Of a DNA stretch of 64,000 nt, positions 41,891-51,165 are shown one piece after another. The first letter of the stretch is position 1. The number at the start of each line of letters is the position of its first letter. The position numbers and the translations under genes are program-made. Origin of the DNA: Leeia speluncae (lineage in GTDB: Bacteria; Pseudomonadota; Gammaproteobacteria; Burkholderiales; Leeiaceae); assembly GCF_020564625.1 (NCBI RefSeq), contig NZ_JAJBZT010000003.1:186001-250000 (forward strand), in the 5' to 3' direction. The notes beneath the pieces were generated by a model. It worked only from the letters and a program-made list of their open reading frames with translations. It searched no databases and was not told the origin of the DNA.

Positions 41891-42364
41891 TTTTCCCCTC
41901 ACGAACAGGCACAGAACCCTTATCCTACCCGCCAGCCCGGGTATCAAAACGGGTTCCTGATTAACTTCAGACTGGATTGCTTTTTGATAATCCTTGCAGG
42001 CAGTTTCAATATGGCTGCCTGTCTTTGAAAACCACTATTTATTGCAGTTTTTGCCAGAAGGGTGCGATTTAAGTTGATTTAACAAAGTCTGTATAGCATC
42101 AACCCAACAGAGCACCTGATCAGTTAGTTCATTTTATGTAATTACGACACGAACGGCAATAAATTTTATAAAAATGCGACATTTACATTAAGCCAATGAT
42201 TTAAAACAAAAAAACACCAATTTTATTAACATGGCATTAATTTTTTTCACAAAAATGGTCATTTTTGCGACAGAGCAGATCAGATTTACGACACTTTAGC
42301 CCCCAAAATACAAATCGGGGACATCTCTGCCCCCGATCGGTAATATTACTGAAATCTGAATTTG
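41891..42364. other. Intergenic region gltB leader / hemF end
   Basis: 474 bases, very AT-rich, without a gene. It contains an inverted repeat CAGGCAG/CTGCCTG (41997-42003 and 42015-42021) in the presumed gltB leader, four copies of a short [T]ACGACA/TGCGACA element (near 42143, 42174, 42266 and 42288), and the hemF terminator at the hemF end. Confidence 0.5.
42314..42337 (-). terminator. Possible terminator after hemF
   Basis: ATCGGGG (42314-42320) pairs with CCCCGAT (42331-42337), loop 10 bases. On the minus strand TTTGTATTTT follows. Shorter than the other terminators here. Confidence 0.6.
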
Positions 42365-43273
42365 CTAACTACCACGTCCTAACCAGTCTTTTTCTATCAA
42401 GAAATCGGTATATAACTTCGCCTCTTCAGTACCTTCTTCTGGTTGCCAATCATATTTCCAAGAAACCAATGGCGGCATAGAAAGCAAGATAGATTCTGTT
42501 CTTCCGCCAGATTGAAGACCAAACAGCGTACCCCGGTCAAACACCAAATTAAACTCAACGTAACGGCCTCTGCGATACAGTTGAAATTCTCTTTCTTTTT
42601 CACCAAAAGGCATCTCTTTGCGTTTTGCGATGATCGGCAAATACGCCTTTAGGAATGCATCGCCCACCGAACGGGTAAATGCAAAAGAAGCGTCAAAACC
42701 TAATAGGTTAAAATCATCAAAAAACAAACCACCAATACCACGAGGTTCTTGGCGATGTTTTAAATAGAAATATTGGTCACATTGTTTTTTCAGTTGCGGG
42801 TAATATTGCTCGCCAAAAGGGCTAACCGCATCGGCACAGGTTTGATGAAAATGTACGGCATCTTCGGTAAATCCATAATAGGGGGTTAAATCCATTCCGC
42901 CCCCAAACCACCAAACGGGTTCTGCGCCCTCTTCCATCGCACAGAAAAAGCGCACATTTAAATGTACAGTTGGGCAATAGGGATTACGTGGATGCAATAC
43001 TAAAGAAACACCCATCGCCTCCCAGCGACGGCCTGCAATTTCAGGACGGCTAGCAGATGCAGACGGAGGTAAGCGATCTCCCTGTACATGAGAGAACAAC
43101 ACCCCGCCACGCTCAAAGAAATGGCCATCTTCTATCAAGCAAGAAATCCCGCCACCACCTTGTGGACGAACCCATTCATCTCGCTCAAAAGACTTTCCAT
43201 CAAAAGAAGAAAGCCCATCGACAATCTGCTGCTGTAGACCTTGAAGATATTGTTTTACTGCTTGCAAATCCAT
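42365..43273 (-). CDS. hemF: Oxygen-dependent coproporphyrinogen III oxidase
   Basis: A 302-residue enzyme converting coproporphyrinogen III to protoporphyrinogen IX with O2. Family blocks: [40 protein letters not shown] with substrate His, [12 protein letters not shown], and the C-terminal [30 protein letters not shown]. It lies 86 bases after tatD on the same strand. The heme chaperone gene hemW is about 35 kb away. Confidence 0.96.
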   Translation of the reverse strand: MDLQAVKQYLQGLQQQIVDGLSSFDGKSFERDEWVRPQGGGGISCLIEDGHFFERGGVLFSHVQGDRLPPSASASRPEIAGRRWEAMGVSLVLHPRNPYCPTVHLNVRFFCAMEEGAEPVWWFGGGMDLTPYYGFTEDAVHFHQTCADAVSPFGEQYYPQLKKQCDQYFYLKHRQEPRGIGGLFFDDFNLLGFDASFAFTRSVGDAFLKAYLPIIAKRKEMPFGEKEREFQLYRRGRYVEFNLVFDRGTLFGLQSGGRTESILLSMPPLVSWKYDWQPEEGTEEAKLYTDFLIEKDWLGRGS

Positions 43274-43359
43274 TTAGCGATTCCTTGCTGCATAACCAAA
43301 GGGGTGGAAGGCAGGCATTGTCGCCTGATCACTCATTCTAGACAAGTCGAGTATCTTGC

Positions 43360-44136
43360 TTAAACGGGTAGCGCTCTGCCTAACGCGACTTCTGTATTGA
43401 TTCTTAATTGTATAGAGAGTTCATCTAATGCTATCCCACCTCTTAACGCTGCCAATACTTTTGCAATCCGAGGTAATTGATCAGGGGTATGACGTTGATG
43501 CGGCGCCCACTCCGGCGGGATATCTGGCCCATCGGTTTCTATCACGATCGAATCTAGCGGGAGTGTCACGGCTAGATGACGGATTCTTAAGGCGCGTGAA
43601 TAAGTCATCGCACCACCAAACCCTAATTTAAACCCCATTTGGACAAACTGCATTGCTTGTTGGTCACTGCCATTAAATGCATGGGCAAAACCACCTTTTA
43701 CCGGAAACTGCCGCAAGTATTTAAGGATTTTATCTTGCGAACGACGTACATGTAGCACAACCGGTAGATCATATTTTCTGGCTAGTTTTAGTTGGGCGAC
43801 AAACAAATCAGTTTGTTTCTTTTCATCCAACCCTTCCACAAAAAAATCCAGACCAATCTCACCCACCGCCCAAGGCCGATGCGTCGCCAGCAATTCATCT
43901 AATTGATCAATATGAGACATTTCATGTACAGCATCGGCATAAATGGGATGCAAGCCAAGTGCAGGAATACACGCACTTTGTTGTTCAGATAGTGCAATCA
44001 CATCCGTGCACGTTGCCAGTGTTACCGCGGGCACCACCCAAGCAGATACGCCTGATTGTTGTGCATCAGCCATCAGTGTTGCAAGATCCGGTTTAAATTC
44101 TGGCGCATCTAAGTGACAGTGAGTGTCTATCCACAT
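43360..44136 (-). CDS. tatD: TatD-family metal-dependent hydrolase
   Basis: A 258-residue TIM-barrel DNase-type hydrolase. Metal ligands: DTHCHLD at the N terminus, Glu in AVGEIGLDFF, His in VVLHVRRSQDK and FAHAFNG, and Asp in IVIETDGPD. The start at MWIDTHCHLD is family-typical and has GAGAAA ahead; the frame extends upstream without support. Divergent from the HEAGH membrane-protein gene 53 bases away. Could be YcfH, TatD or YjjV type; not resolved. Confidence 0.9.
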   Translation of the reverse strand: MWIDTHCHLDAPEFKPDLATLMADAQQSGVSAWVVPAVTLATCTDVIALSEQQSACIPALGLHPIYADAVHEMSHIDQLDELLATHRPWAVGEIGLDFFVEGLDEKKQTDLFVAQLKLARKYDLPVVLHVRRSQDKILKYLRQFPVKGGFAHAFNGSDQQAMQFVQMGFKLGFGGAMTYSRALRIRHLAVTLPLDSIVIETDGPDIPPEWAPHQRHTPDQLPRIAKVLAALRGGIALDELSIQLRINTEVALGRALPV

Positions 44137-44189
44137 AGCTTTCTCAAATGATATAGTCAAACTACGCCAATGACATTCAAGCCAAATAA

Positions 44190-44993
44190 ATGCACATCGA
44201 CTCACATGGATTTGTGGTTTGCCCAAAATGCAAAGCAAATGCACGAACTGCAGAAGGAAAACCCATTCCTATCTGCCCGAGTTGCGGTGTTGTATTTGCC
44301 AAAATACTCGCCTCGTCACCAATGTCCAAACAAGCACACGACGAAGAACAGGATGACGACACGTCAACTAACCCCACCTGGAAAGAACGATTCATTACTC
44401 CACCCGCTTCGGATGACACAATATCCGATCATGATATGTGGTGGGTACGGGCTATTGGCCTTGGCTTACTTGTCTGGTGGAGCCTGCATTTTATCACCAT
44501 GAACTGGCATACCAACGAAATTGGCAGTTCGTTCATGCACAATATCAACCTCGTTTTTCACGAAGCGGGGCATTTGTTTTTTCGACCGTTTGGCCGTTTG
44601 ATAATGTTCTTTGGCGGAAGTTTCTTCCAAGTGCTGTGGCCACTCATTCTAGCGGCCGCATTTTTGCTGAAATACAAAAATCCCTTTGCTGCATCGGTGT
44701 GCTTTGCCTGGGCAGGACAAAGCCTAATGGATGTTGCCCCTTATATTGGTGATGCCAGAAGTTTGCAGCTTGGTTTAATTGGAGAGTACAACGAAGATAT
44801 TGTTGATATGCGATCAGAACGGCATGACTGGCACAATATTTTAGGTGATTTGGGGCTACTAGAAAAAGATCAACTCATTGCGAATTTAGCGCACAATGGC
44901 GGCCGACTCATGCTAATTATCGCTTGTGTATGGGCCGCTGCCATTGTGTATGCACAATATCAATCGCAACGATCTGAAAAATTAGAAGATTAG
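44190..44993 (+). CDS. Zinc-ribbon membrane protein with HEAGH motif, unknown function
   Basis: A 267-residue protein I can describe but not name. Residues 1-40 form a zinc ribbon with cysteines at 11, 14, 29 and 32 (CPKC and CPSC). An acidic linker follows, then hydrophobic segments near 87-104, 146-161 and 240-255. Between them is HEAGH (124-128), a metalloprotease-type zinc motif next to a membrane segment, then SLMDVAPYIGDA (179-190) and HDWHN (212-216) as possible further metal ligands. The layout recalls membrane-embedded site-2 proteases, though the usual NPxxxLDG is absent. Its stop abuts the convergent acetyltransferase stop. Confidence 0.75.
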   Translation: MHIDSHGFVVCPKCKANARTAEGKPIPICPSCGVVFAKILASSPMSKQAHDEEQDDDTSTNPTWKERFITPPASDDTISDHDMWWVRAIGLGLLVWWSLHFITMNWHTNEIGSSFMHNINLVFHEAGHLFFRPFGRLIMFFGGSFFQVLWPLILAAAFLLKYKNPFAASVCFAWAGQSLMDVAPYIGDARSLQLGLIGEYNEDIVDMRSERHDWHNILGDLGLLEKDQLIANLAHNGGRLMLIIACVWAAAIVYAQYQSQRSEKLED

Positions 44994-45476
44994 TTAATCT
45001 CCAGCAAGTTTCAGCAATGCATCGCCGGTTACACGGCAGATTCGCCATTCATTCATTAGTTCAGCGCCCATCGACTCGTACAGGGCAATGGCGTTGGCAT
45101 TCCAATCCAGTACCGTCCATTCAAATCGACCATACCCTCTCGCCACCGCTTCTTTCGCTAGATAACGCAACATCGCTTTAGCAATGCCCATTCCCCGCGC
45201 AGCAGGTTGCACATACAGATCCTCCAAGTAAAGACCGGGTTTACCTAAGAAGGTAGAGTAATTTTTAAAGCACAGCGAAAACGCCACCACCTTGCCCGCT
45301 TGCTCAACCACAAAGGCAAAAATAAAAGGACTATCAGTAAACAATTGCTGATGCAAATCTTGCTCTGTCGCAACGACTAAATGGGTTAGTTGCTCAAATT
45401 CTGCAAGGTCTAAAATCATTTGATGAATAGAAGCCACATCTGCAGGCGTTGCTGCACGGATAAGAAAGTCAGCCAT
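44994..45476 (-). CDS. GNAT acetyltransferase, spermidine/spermine N1-acetyltransferase-like
   Basis: A 160-residue GNAT enzyme. It resembles SSAT-type diamine acetyltransferases in layout: an opening FLIRAATPADVASIHQMI, then LYLEDLYVQPAARGMGIAKA, which holds the acetyl-CoA P-loop, and RFEWTVLDWNANAIALYESM. ATG at 45476. The substrate may be a polyamine, thialysine or a related amine. It lies 56 bases after spoT on the same strand. A role with the polyamine genes at the left edge is only inference. Confidence 0.82.
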   Translation of the reverse strand: MADFLIRAATPADVASIHQMILDLAEFEQLTHLVVATEQDLHQQLFTDSPFIFAFVVEQAGKVVAFSLCFKNYSTFLGKPGLYLEDLYVQPAARGMGIAKAMLRYLAKEAVARGYGRFEWTVLDWNANAIALYESMGAELMNEWRICRVTGDALLKLAGD

Positions 45477-45532
45477 TTGCAAGTTCTTGTTTTGAATTAA
45501 AAAAGGTTACAGATGCAGCGCCGACGCTAGCA

Positions 45533-47734
45533 TTAGTTACGGCGGCGGCGAATACTTTCGACAATCTGCATCGCATGCAAGTTACGGATAATATCTTCTA
45601 ACTGAGCGCGATTTTGCACTTGCAACAAGAAGCGAATGTAAGTGAAGTTTGGTCGTTGATCAAACTCTTCTAAATGCACATTCACAATATTGGCATTGTG
45701 ATCAGATACCACCGCAGCCACTTGTGCTAACACGCCACGGTCGTTCACCGCAATAACATCTAGGCCGACATCGTATTGCTTATCGGATGGCGGATCCCAA
45801 TCGATTTCCACAAGATTCTCCGGGTTAACCTCTGGGTTGGTTACGTGATGACAATCAGACATGTGGACAACTAAGCCCTGCCCTTTTGTCACCAAACCCA
45901 CAATCTTGTCGCCCGGCAGTGGATAACAACACTTACCATAATGTAGTGCAGAGCTTTCCCAACCACGCAGTTGAATAGCAGGCAGGCCACTCATGTCAGC
46001 AGCTTCTATACCGCTCAGTTTCAATAGCGCACGTGCAACTACCATCGAGAGCTTCTTACCTAAACCAATATCAGCTAGCACTTCATCTTTCGATTTCGAG
46101 CCAATCTCTTTCAGGTAACGATCCCACATTTCAGGAGGGTGATCTCCCCGCGTTGGTGCCAGTACATCAAAGGCTTGCTCAAGCAAACTCTCACCCAATG
46201 CAACGGATTCGTTGTATTGCATGGTTTTTAGGTAATGGCGAATTTGCGAACGCGCCTTACCGGTAGAAACAAAAGATAACCATGACGGGTTCGGGAACGC
46301 CTGATTATCCGTCACAATCTCTACCCGATCACCACTTCTTAGGCGTGTACGAAGTGGCATGAGTTCGTAATTAATCCGCGCGGCCACACAATGCGTACCA
46401 ATATCGGTATGCACTGCATAAGCAAAGTCGATTGGGGTTGCGCCTTGTGGCAAGGCCAAAATGCGGCCTTTGGGCGTAAACACATACACTTCGTCAGGGA
46501 AGAGATCGACCTTGATATGTTCAAGAAATTCGGCGGCATCGCCGCTTTCAGACTGAATATCAAGCAAACGTTGCAACCACTTATGCGTGCGCTGATGCGC
46601 CTCATTCATGTGGCCATCGGTACTCTTATACATCCAGTGAGAAGCAATGCCATCCTCTGCCGTGCGATGCATATCTTTCGTACGGATTTGAACTTCAATT
46701 GGCGTTCCGTACGGGCCAAATAAAGTAGTGTGCAACGATTGATAACCGTTTGCTTTCGGGATGGCGATGTAGTCTTTAAACTTACCCGGGATTGGCTTAT
46801 AGAGGGCGTGCAAAGCACCCAATGTCAAATAGCATGAAGGCTCATCTTCTACCACCACGCGAAAACCATAAATATCTAACACCTCAGAAAATGTCAGATG
46901 CTTTTCTTGCATTTTCTTATAGATGCTAAACAGGTTTTTCTCGCGACCGGAAACAGAGAACTTTAATTTGGCAGACTCTAGCTTGGTTTGTAGTGCAGCC
47001 AAGATTTTATCAATTAGCTGCCGGCGATTACCGCGCGCAGCTTTCACCGCTTTGGATAAAACCTGATACCGATTGGGGTGAAGATAACGGAAACTAAGAT
47101 CTTGTAACGACTGATACACCGCGTTTAAGCCAATGCGGTTCGCAATGGGGGCGTAAATATCCATCGTTTCACGTGCGATGCGACGCTGTTTATCTGCACG
47201 CATCGCATCAAGCGTCTGCATATTGTGCAGACGATCCGCAATCTTGATCAGAATAATGCGGATGTCACGCGCCATGGCCAGCAGCATTTTACGAAAATTC
47301 TCTGCTTGGGCTTCTTCGTGACTTTGGAATTCGATTTTTTCTAGTTTAGATAGACCGTCGACTAACTCTGCGACTGGCTTACCAAATAATTCTTGCAACT
47401 CTTCCTTGGTTACCGCGGTATCTTCCACCACATCGTGCAAGAGCGCCGCCATCAAGACCTGAGGATCTAAATGCCAATCAGCAAGAATCGTCGCCACCGC
47501 GAGTGGGTGGGAAATGTAGGGTTCCCCGCTCTTACGATATTGTCCCTCGTGCGCCACTTCGCTAAAGCGATAGGCCGCTTCTAATAGATCAATATCAGGC
47601 TGAGGTAAATATTTAAGTTTGGAGAAAAAAAGCTCGAGGCTTTGCTCAAGCTGCTCATGGGGAGAGGCCGGCGCAGACTCAACTTTGCCAGAACCGACTG
47701 CATCTGTACTTAGTGGAATGGCGGCCCCGTCCAT
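45533..47734 (-). CDS. spoT: Bifunctional (p)ppGpp synthetase/hydrolase SpoT
   Basis: A 733-residue stringent-response enzyme. The N-terminal HD hydrolase keeps HDVVEDT and the downstream KIADRLHNM. The synthetase core shows DIYGFRVVVEDEPSCYLTLG and YIAIPKANGYQSLHTT; TGS (PKGRILALPQGATPIDFAYA) and a C-terminal ACT domain follow. Both active sites look complete, hence bifunctional SpoT rather than RelA. It follows rpoZ by 21 bases in the conserved order gmk-rpoZ-spoT. Confidence 0.96.
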   Translation of the reverse strand: MDGAAIPLSTDAVGSGKVESAPASPHEQLEQSLELFFSKLKYLPQPDIDLLEAAYRFSEVAHEGQYRKSGEPYISHPLAVATILADWHLDPQVLMAALLHDVVEDTAVTKEELQELFGKPVAELVDGLSKLEKIEFQSHEEAQAENFRKMLLAMARDIRIILIKIADRLHNMQTLDAMRADKQRRIARETMDIYAPIANRIGLNAVYQSLQDLSFRYLHPNRYQVLSKAVKAARGNRRQLIDKILAALQTKLESAKLKFSVSGREKNLFSIYKKMQEKHLTFSEVLDIYGFRVVVEDEPSCYLTLGALHALYKPIPGKFKDYIAIPKANGYQSLHTTLFGPYGTPIEVQIRTKDMHRTAEDGIASHWMYKSTDGHMNEAHQRTHKWLQRLLDIQSESGDAAEFLEHIKVDLFPDEVYVFTPKGRILALPQGATPIDFAYAVHTDIGTHCVAARINYELMPLRTRLRSGDRVEIVTDNQAFPNPSWLSFVSTGKARSQIRHYLKTMQYNESVALGESLLEQAFDVLAPTRGDHPPEMWDRYLKEIGSKSKDEVLADIGLGKKLSMVVARALLKLSGIEAADMSGLPAIQLRGWESSALHYGKCCYPLPGDKIVGLVTKGQGLVVHMSDCHHVTNPEVNPENLVEIDWDPPSDKQYDVGLDVIAVNDRGVLAQVAAVVSDHNANIVNVHLEEFDQRPNFTYIRFLLQVQNRAQLEDIIRNLHAMQIVESIRRRRN

Positions 47735-47755
47735 GATAGAGAATCCAGCGATTGC

Positions 47756-47965
47756 TTAAAAATCGCGATAACGCTTAAGAATCTCTTCTGACAATTTGCC
47801 CTGCGCCATTTCACGCAATGCAACAACTGTTGGCTTGTCACGTGCAGCATCTACCTGTGGAGTAGAGCCATTCGCAATCTGGCGAGCACGAGTGGTCGCA
47901 GCCAATGTCAGGTTGTAACGGTTTGCCATTCTTTTCAGGCAATCATCAATGGTAATACGTGCCAT
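47756..47965 (-). CDS. rpoZ: RNA polymerase omega subunit
   Basis: A 69-residue polypeptide that helps fold and hold the beta-prime subunit and forms part of the ppGpp site 1. It starts [20 protein letters not shown] and includes [11 protein letters not shown], both RpoZ hallmarks. Lies between gmk and spoT. Confidence 0.96.
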   Translation of the reverse strand: MARITIDDCLKRMANRYNLTLAATTRARQIANGSTPQVDAARDKPTVVALREMAQGKLSEEILKRYRDF

Positions 47966-48100
47966 AGTCGATTTACTCAGGTAATACAGTTAGCGACAAA
48001 CAACTTAAAACGCTACGAATAGCAAAGATAAGCTGTATAAAAATGCTTACGCAGGGTGCATAAACACCCCGCCTATTTTCTATTGTACACCAAATCGATG

Positions 48101-48718
48101 TTAAACGCCCTTGAGCTCGGACATCAGTTGGGCAAACTTGCGGGATTGATTGACGATTCTTAAACGCGCCGCACGCACAATGCTGATAATGTCATGAACG
48201 GATGCATCGATCAGCTCGTTAACAATCACATAGTCGTATTCATCCACATGACGAATTTCGTCCTGTGCAGACTTTAAGCGCACTTGAATCGCTTCTTCAG
48301 AATCTTTACCACGACCACGTAAACGTTGCTCTAGCACTTCCAATGAAGGCGGTAAGATAAATACAGAAATGGCTTCTGGGAATAATTTACGAACTTGCTG
48401 AGCGCCTTGCCAGTCGATTTCTAGCAAAATGTCTTGCCCTGTGGCTAACTGCTCACGAATCCATTTTTCTGAGGTACCGTAGAAATTACCATACACTTCT
48501 GCGTGCTCTAGGAAATCGCCTTTGCCAATCATGTCGACAAACGCATCACGGCTAACAAAGTGATAGTCCTTACCATTCTCTTCTCCTGGGCGAGGAGAAC
48601 GAGTCGTAAATGAAACGGACAGTTTCACATTAGCATCTGCTGCTAATAAAGCAGACACCAGAGTGGTTTTACCGGCACCAGATGGCGCTGCCACGATAAA
48701 AATATTGCCTTTTTCCAT
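48101..48718 (-). CDS. gmk: Guanylate kinase
   Basis: A 205-residue kinase phosphorylating GMP to GDP. The P-loop is VAAPSGAGKTTLVSALL, followed by the GMP-binding SFTTRSPRPGEENGKDYHFV and EHAEVYGNFYGT, and the lid region LRGRGKDSEEAIQVRL. First gene of gmk-rpoZ-spoT. Its leader holds a long hairpin. A target of ppGpp in many bacteria, fitting its neighbour spoT. Confidence 0.96.
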   Translation of the reverse strand: MEKGNIFIVAAPSGAGKTTLVSALLAADANVKLSVSFTTRSPRPGEENGKDYHFVSRDAFVDMIGKGDFLEHAEVYGNFYGTSEKWIREQLATGQDILLEIDWQGAQQVRKLFPEAISVFILPPSLEVLEQRLRGRGKDSEEAIQVRLKSAQDEIRHVDEYDYVIVNELIDASVHDIISIVRAARLRIVNQSRKFAQLMSELKGV

Positions 48719-49216
48719 GCTAAATATACCTGCTTGATTTAAGTGTTTTCATTCCTATCCAGACTTTTATCACCCAGCATATCTAGTAAATCTGGATGGG
48801 AATAAAAACGACATTTGATGACACACACCCAACTTCGTAAGACATCACGTTTTTGCAGTGGGATTTGTCAGCGTAACACAAGCTTCAAGAAAATTTAACC
48901 GGTAAAACTCGCATTTTTGTAATGATTTCCTGAACCTGTCTTATTTTTCGGCGAAATTAGCGCCCCATTTACGTGTTGCTTTGCAGCATTTTGAGAAAAG
49001 TGTCTGATTGGCGCAAATGTTACAACCTATTCATCTCACCTAAATAAAACTGACCAAATGGTTGAATTTTATATCGTTTCCGTCAAAAATCCCGCTTAGC
49101 TTGCGATTACCCCCCATCAAACAGATGCTTTACCTATCCAACTAGGCATCCATTTCAGGATAGAATCGCCGGCTTTCTTTCCGAACCACCTTTTCCTGCA
49201 TAGGGAGGCATTACAG
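48719..49216. other. Divergent intergenic region gmk / purine permease
   Basis: 498 bases without a gene, AT-rich. On the gmk side is a long imperfect inverted repeat (48746-48808). The rest holds presumably both promoters. I see no purine riboswitch core. The permease SD GGGAGG is at its right end. Confidence 0.55.
48746..48808 (-). other. Long hairpin in the gmk leader
   Basis: ATTCCTATCCAGA (48751-48763) pairs with TCTGGATGGGAAT (48791-48803) with one wobble, extended by TTTT/AAAA and one mismatch. The loop is 27 bases and the structure ends 28 bases before the gmk ATG on the minus strand. No U-run follows, so it is not an obvious terminator. Confidence 0.45.
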
Positions 49217-50512
49217 ATGCTGCTGGAAAATCTCTTTAAGCTCAAAGAGCATGGAACAGATGTAAAAACAGAGGTCATCGCAGGGTTTACCACCTTCTTG
49301 ACGATGGCCTATATCGTTATTGTTAACCCAGGTATTTTATCCATCACAGGTATGGATTTTAATGCGGTTTTTGTCGCAACGTGTTTAGCGGCGGCATTGG
49401 GTACCGCGATTATGGCGTTAGTGGCTAACTACCCGATTGCGCTAGCACCAGGCATGGGTCTCAACGCGTACTTCACATTTACTGTTGTAAAAGGCATGGG
49501 TGTGCCTTGGCAAGCCGCACTGGGCGCAGTGTTTATCTCTGGCGTGATCTTCCTTGCGGTAAGCTTATTTAAAGTGCGAGAAGCGATTGTGAATGCAATT
49601 CCTAAATCGCTAAAGTTCGCGATTTCAGCAGGGGTTGGCTTATTTTTAGCCATCATCGCGCTGAAAGGTGCTGGTGTCATTGTAGGCAGCCCTGCAACGC
49701 TGGTTACCATGGGAGATCTTCACGATGCAAAAGTATTGCTGGCTATCTTTGGCTTCTTCCTGATTGTTGCATTGGAATATCGCAAGGTTCACGGTTCGAT
49801 CATCATTGGTATTTTGGCCGTCACCGTGCTCTCGATTATCCTTGGTTTATCTAAATTTGAAGGTGTGTTTGCCCCTGTTCCGAGCATGGCACCCACCTTT
49901 ATGCAGATGGATCTAAACGGCGCACTATCAGCAGGTCTAGTTGGCGTTATTTTTGTTTTCTTCTTTGTTGATTTGTTTGATACAACCGGCACATTAGTGG
50001 GCGTTTGTCACCGCGCTGGTTTATTAGATAAAGATGGAAAATTGCCACGTCTAAAACGTGCATTGATGGCGGACTCTGTCGCCATTACAGCCGGTGCAGC
50101 ACTTGGCACTTCTTCTACAACCGCCTATATTGAATCTGCAGCAGGTACTTCTGTAGGTGGCCGCACCGGTCTAACCGCATTAGTAGTGGCGCTTTTATTC
50201 TTGGCTTGCCTATGGATTTCTCCACTAGCGAAAACGGTGCCGGCATACGCCACTGCACCAGCACTTTGCTATGTAGCGGTGTTAATGACACGCGGCCTTG
50301 CAGAAATTGACTGGGAAGATCTAACAGAATCTGCCCCAGCGGTAATTACCGCAGTAGCAATGCCATTTACCTACTCGATTGCCGATGGTATTGCATTTGG
50401 CTTTATTAGCTATGTCGCCATCAAACTATTGGCTGGTCGTTTTGCAGATTTAAAACCAACCGTACTAGTGATTGCCGGTCTTTGGATCGTCAAACTAGCT
50501 TTCTTCCACTAA
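49217..50512 (+). CDS. NCS2/AzgA-type purine permease
   Basis: A 431-residue membrane transporter for adenine, guanine or hypoxanthine. Family motifs: EVIAGFTTFLTMAYIVIVNP at the start, LAPGMGLNAYFTF, FFFVDLFDTTGTLVGV and SAAGTSVGGRTGLTALVV. About twelve hydrophobic segments. SD GGGAGG. The next gene, apt, starts 10 bases on, so import and phosphoribosylation of a purine base are coupled; adenine is the likely substrate. Confidence 0.93.
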   Translation: MLLENLFKLKEHGTDVKTEVIAGFTTFLTMAYIVIVNPGILSITGMDFNAVFVATCLAAALGTAIMALVANYPIALAPGMGLNAYFTFTVVKGMGVPWQAALGAVFISGVIFLAVSLFKVREAIVNAIPKSLKFAISAGVGLFLAIIALKGAGVIVGSPATLVTMGDLHDAKVLLAIFGFFLIVALEYRKVHGSIIIGILAVTVLSIILGLSKFEGVFAPVPSMAPTFMQMDLNGALSAGLVGVIFVFFFVDLFDTTGTLVGVCHRAGLLDKDGKLPRLKRALMADSVAITAGAALGTSSTTAYIESAAGTSVGGRTGLTALVVALLFLACLWISPLAKTVPAYATAPALCYVAVLMTRGLAEIDWEDLTESAPAVITAVAMPFTYSIADGIAFGFISYVAIKLLAGRFADLKPTVLVIAGLWIVKLAFFH

Positions 50513-50522
50513 GAAGTGACCA

Positions 50523-51080
50523 ATGGAAAACTTAAGTAATCTGGATTATGCCGGCTATTTAAAGAGCTGGATTCGTACTGTGCCTAACTGGCCGCATGAT
50601 GGAGTGATGTTTCGCGACATTACTCCTGTTTTGCAAAACCCAAAAACCTTCCGTCTATTGATTGATATTTTTGTTCACCGCTATATGGATCAAAAAATCG
50701 ACATGGTGGCAGGCTTAGATGCACGCGGTTTCATTTTAGGCTCTGTACTTGCTTACGAACTAAATGTCGGCTTCATCCCGATTCGTAAAAAAGGCAAACT
50801 ACCGTTCACCACGGTTGCTGAAGAGTATGAGCTAGAGTATGGCAACGCCACCGTAGAAATGCATACGGACGCCTGCAAAGCGGGTGACCGTATTGTATTG
50901 ATCGATGACTTGATCGCGACTGGCGGCACCATGATGGCTGGCTACAAATTACTAACACGCCTAGGCGCAGAAGTGATTGAAACAGCTGCAATTGTTGACT
51001 TGCCAGAACTAGGTGGCAGCAAGCTGATCAAGGACAAACAAATCCCGCTGTTTACGATTTGTGACTTTGAAGGGCTGTAA
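50523..51080 (+). CDS. apt: Adenine phosphoribosyltransferase
   Basis: A 185-residue salvage enzyme turning adenine and PRPP into AMP. The PRPP-binding motif is [16 protein letters not shown], the flexible loop [14 protein letters not shown] and the base-contacting [17 protein letters not shown]. Second gene after the permease, followed by a strong bidirectional terminator. Confidence 0.95.
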   Translation: MENLSNLDYAGYLKSWIRTVPNWPHDGVMFRDITPVLQNPKTFRLLIDIFVHRYMDQKIDMVAGLDARGFILGSVLAYELNVGFIPIRKKGKLPFTTVAEEYELEYGNATVEMHTDACKAGDRIVLIDDLIATGGTMMAGYKLLTRLGAEVIETAAIVDLPELGGSKLIKDKQIPLFTICDFEGL

Positions 51081-51104
51081 GCCAGATTAGGGTTTGCCTG
51101 CACC

Positions 51105-51148
51105 AAATAAAAACGCCACGATGAGTAATCTTCGTGGCGTTTTTATTT
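51105..51148. terminator. Bidirectional terminator between apt and yicC
   Basis: A perfect 17-bp stem: AAATAAAAACGCCACGA (51105-51121) and TCGTGGCGTTTTTATTT (51132-51148), loop of 10 bases. Serves both convergent genes. Confidence 0.92.
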
Positions 51149-51165
51149 GAAGAGACAAGTGCTAT

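Noticed and set aside
41997-42021. CAGGCAG/CTGCCTG hairpin in the gltB leader as a terminator or attenuator
   Set aside because: The stem is only 7 bp with no U-run on the gltB strand; noted only as part of the intergenic region.
42140-42295. Four short ACGACA/TGCGACA elements between gltB and hemF as operator sites
   Set aside because: They are too short and irregularly spaced in a very AT-rich region to separate from chance.
48719-49216. Purine riboswitch upstream of the purine permease
   Set aside because: No conserved core or matching three-stem layout was seen, and such riboswitches are rare in this group.
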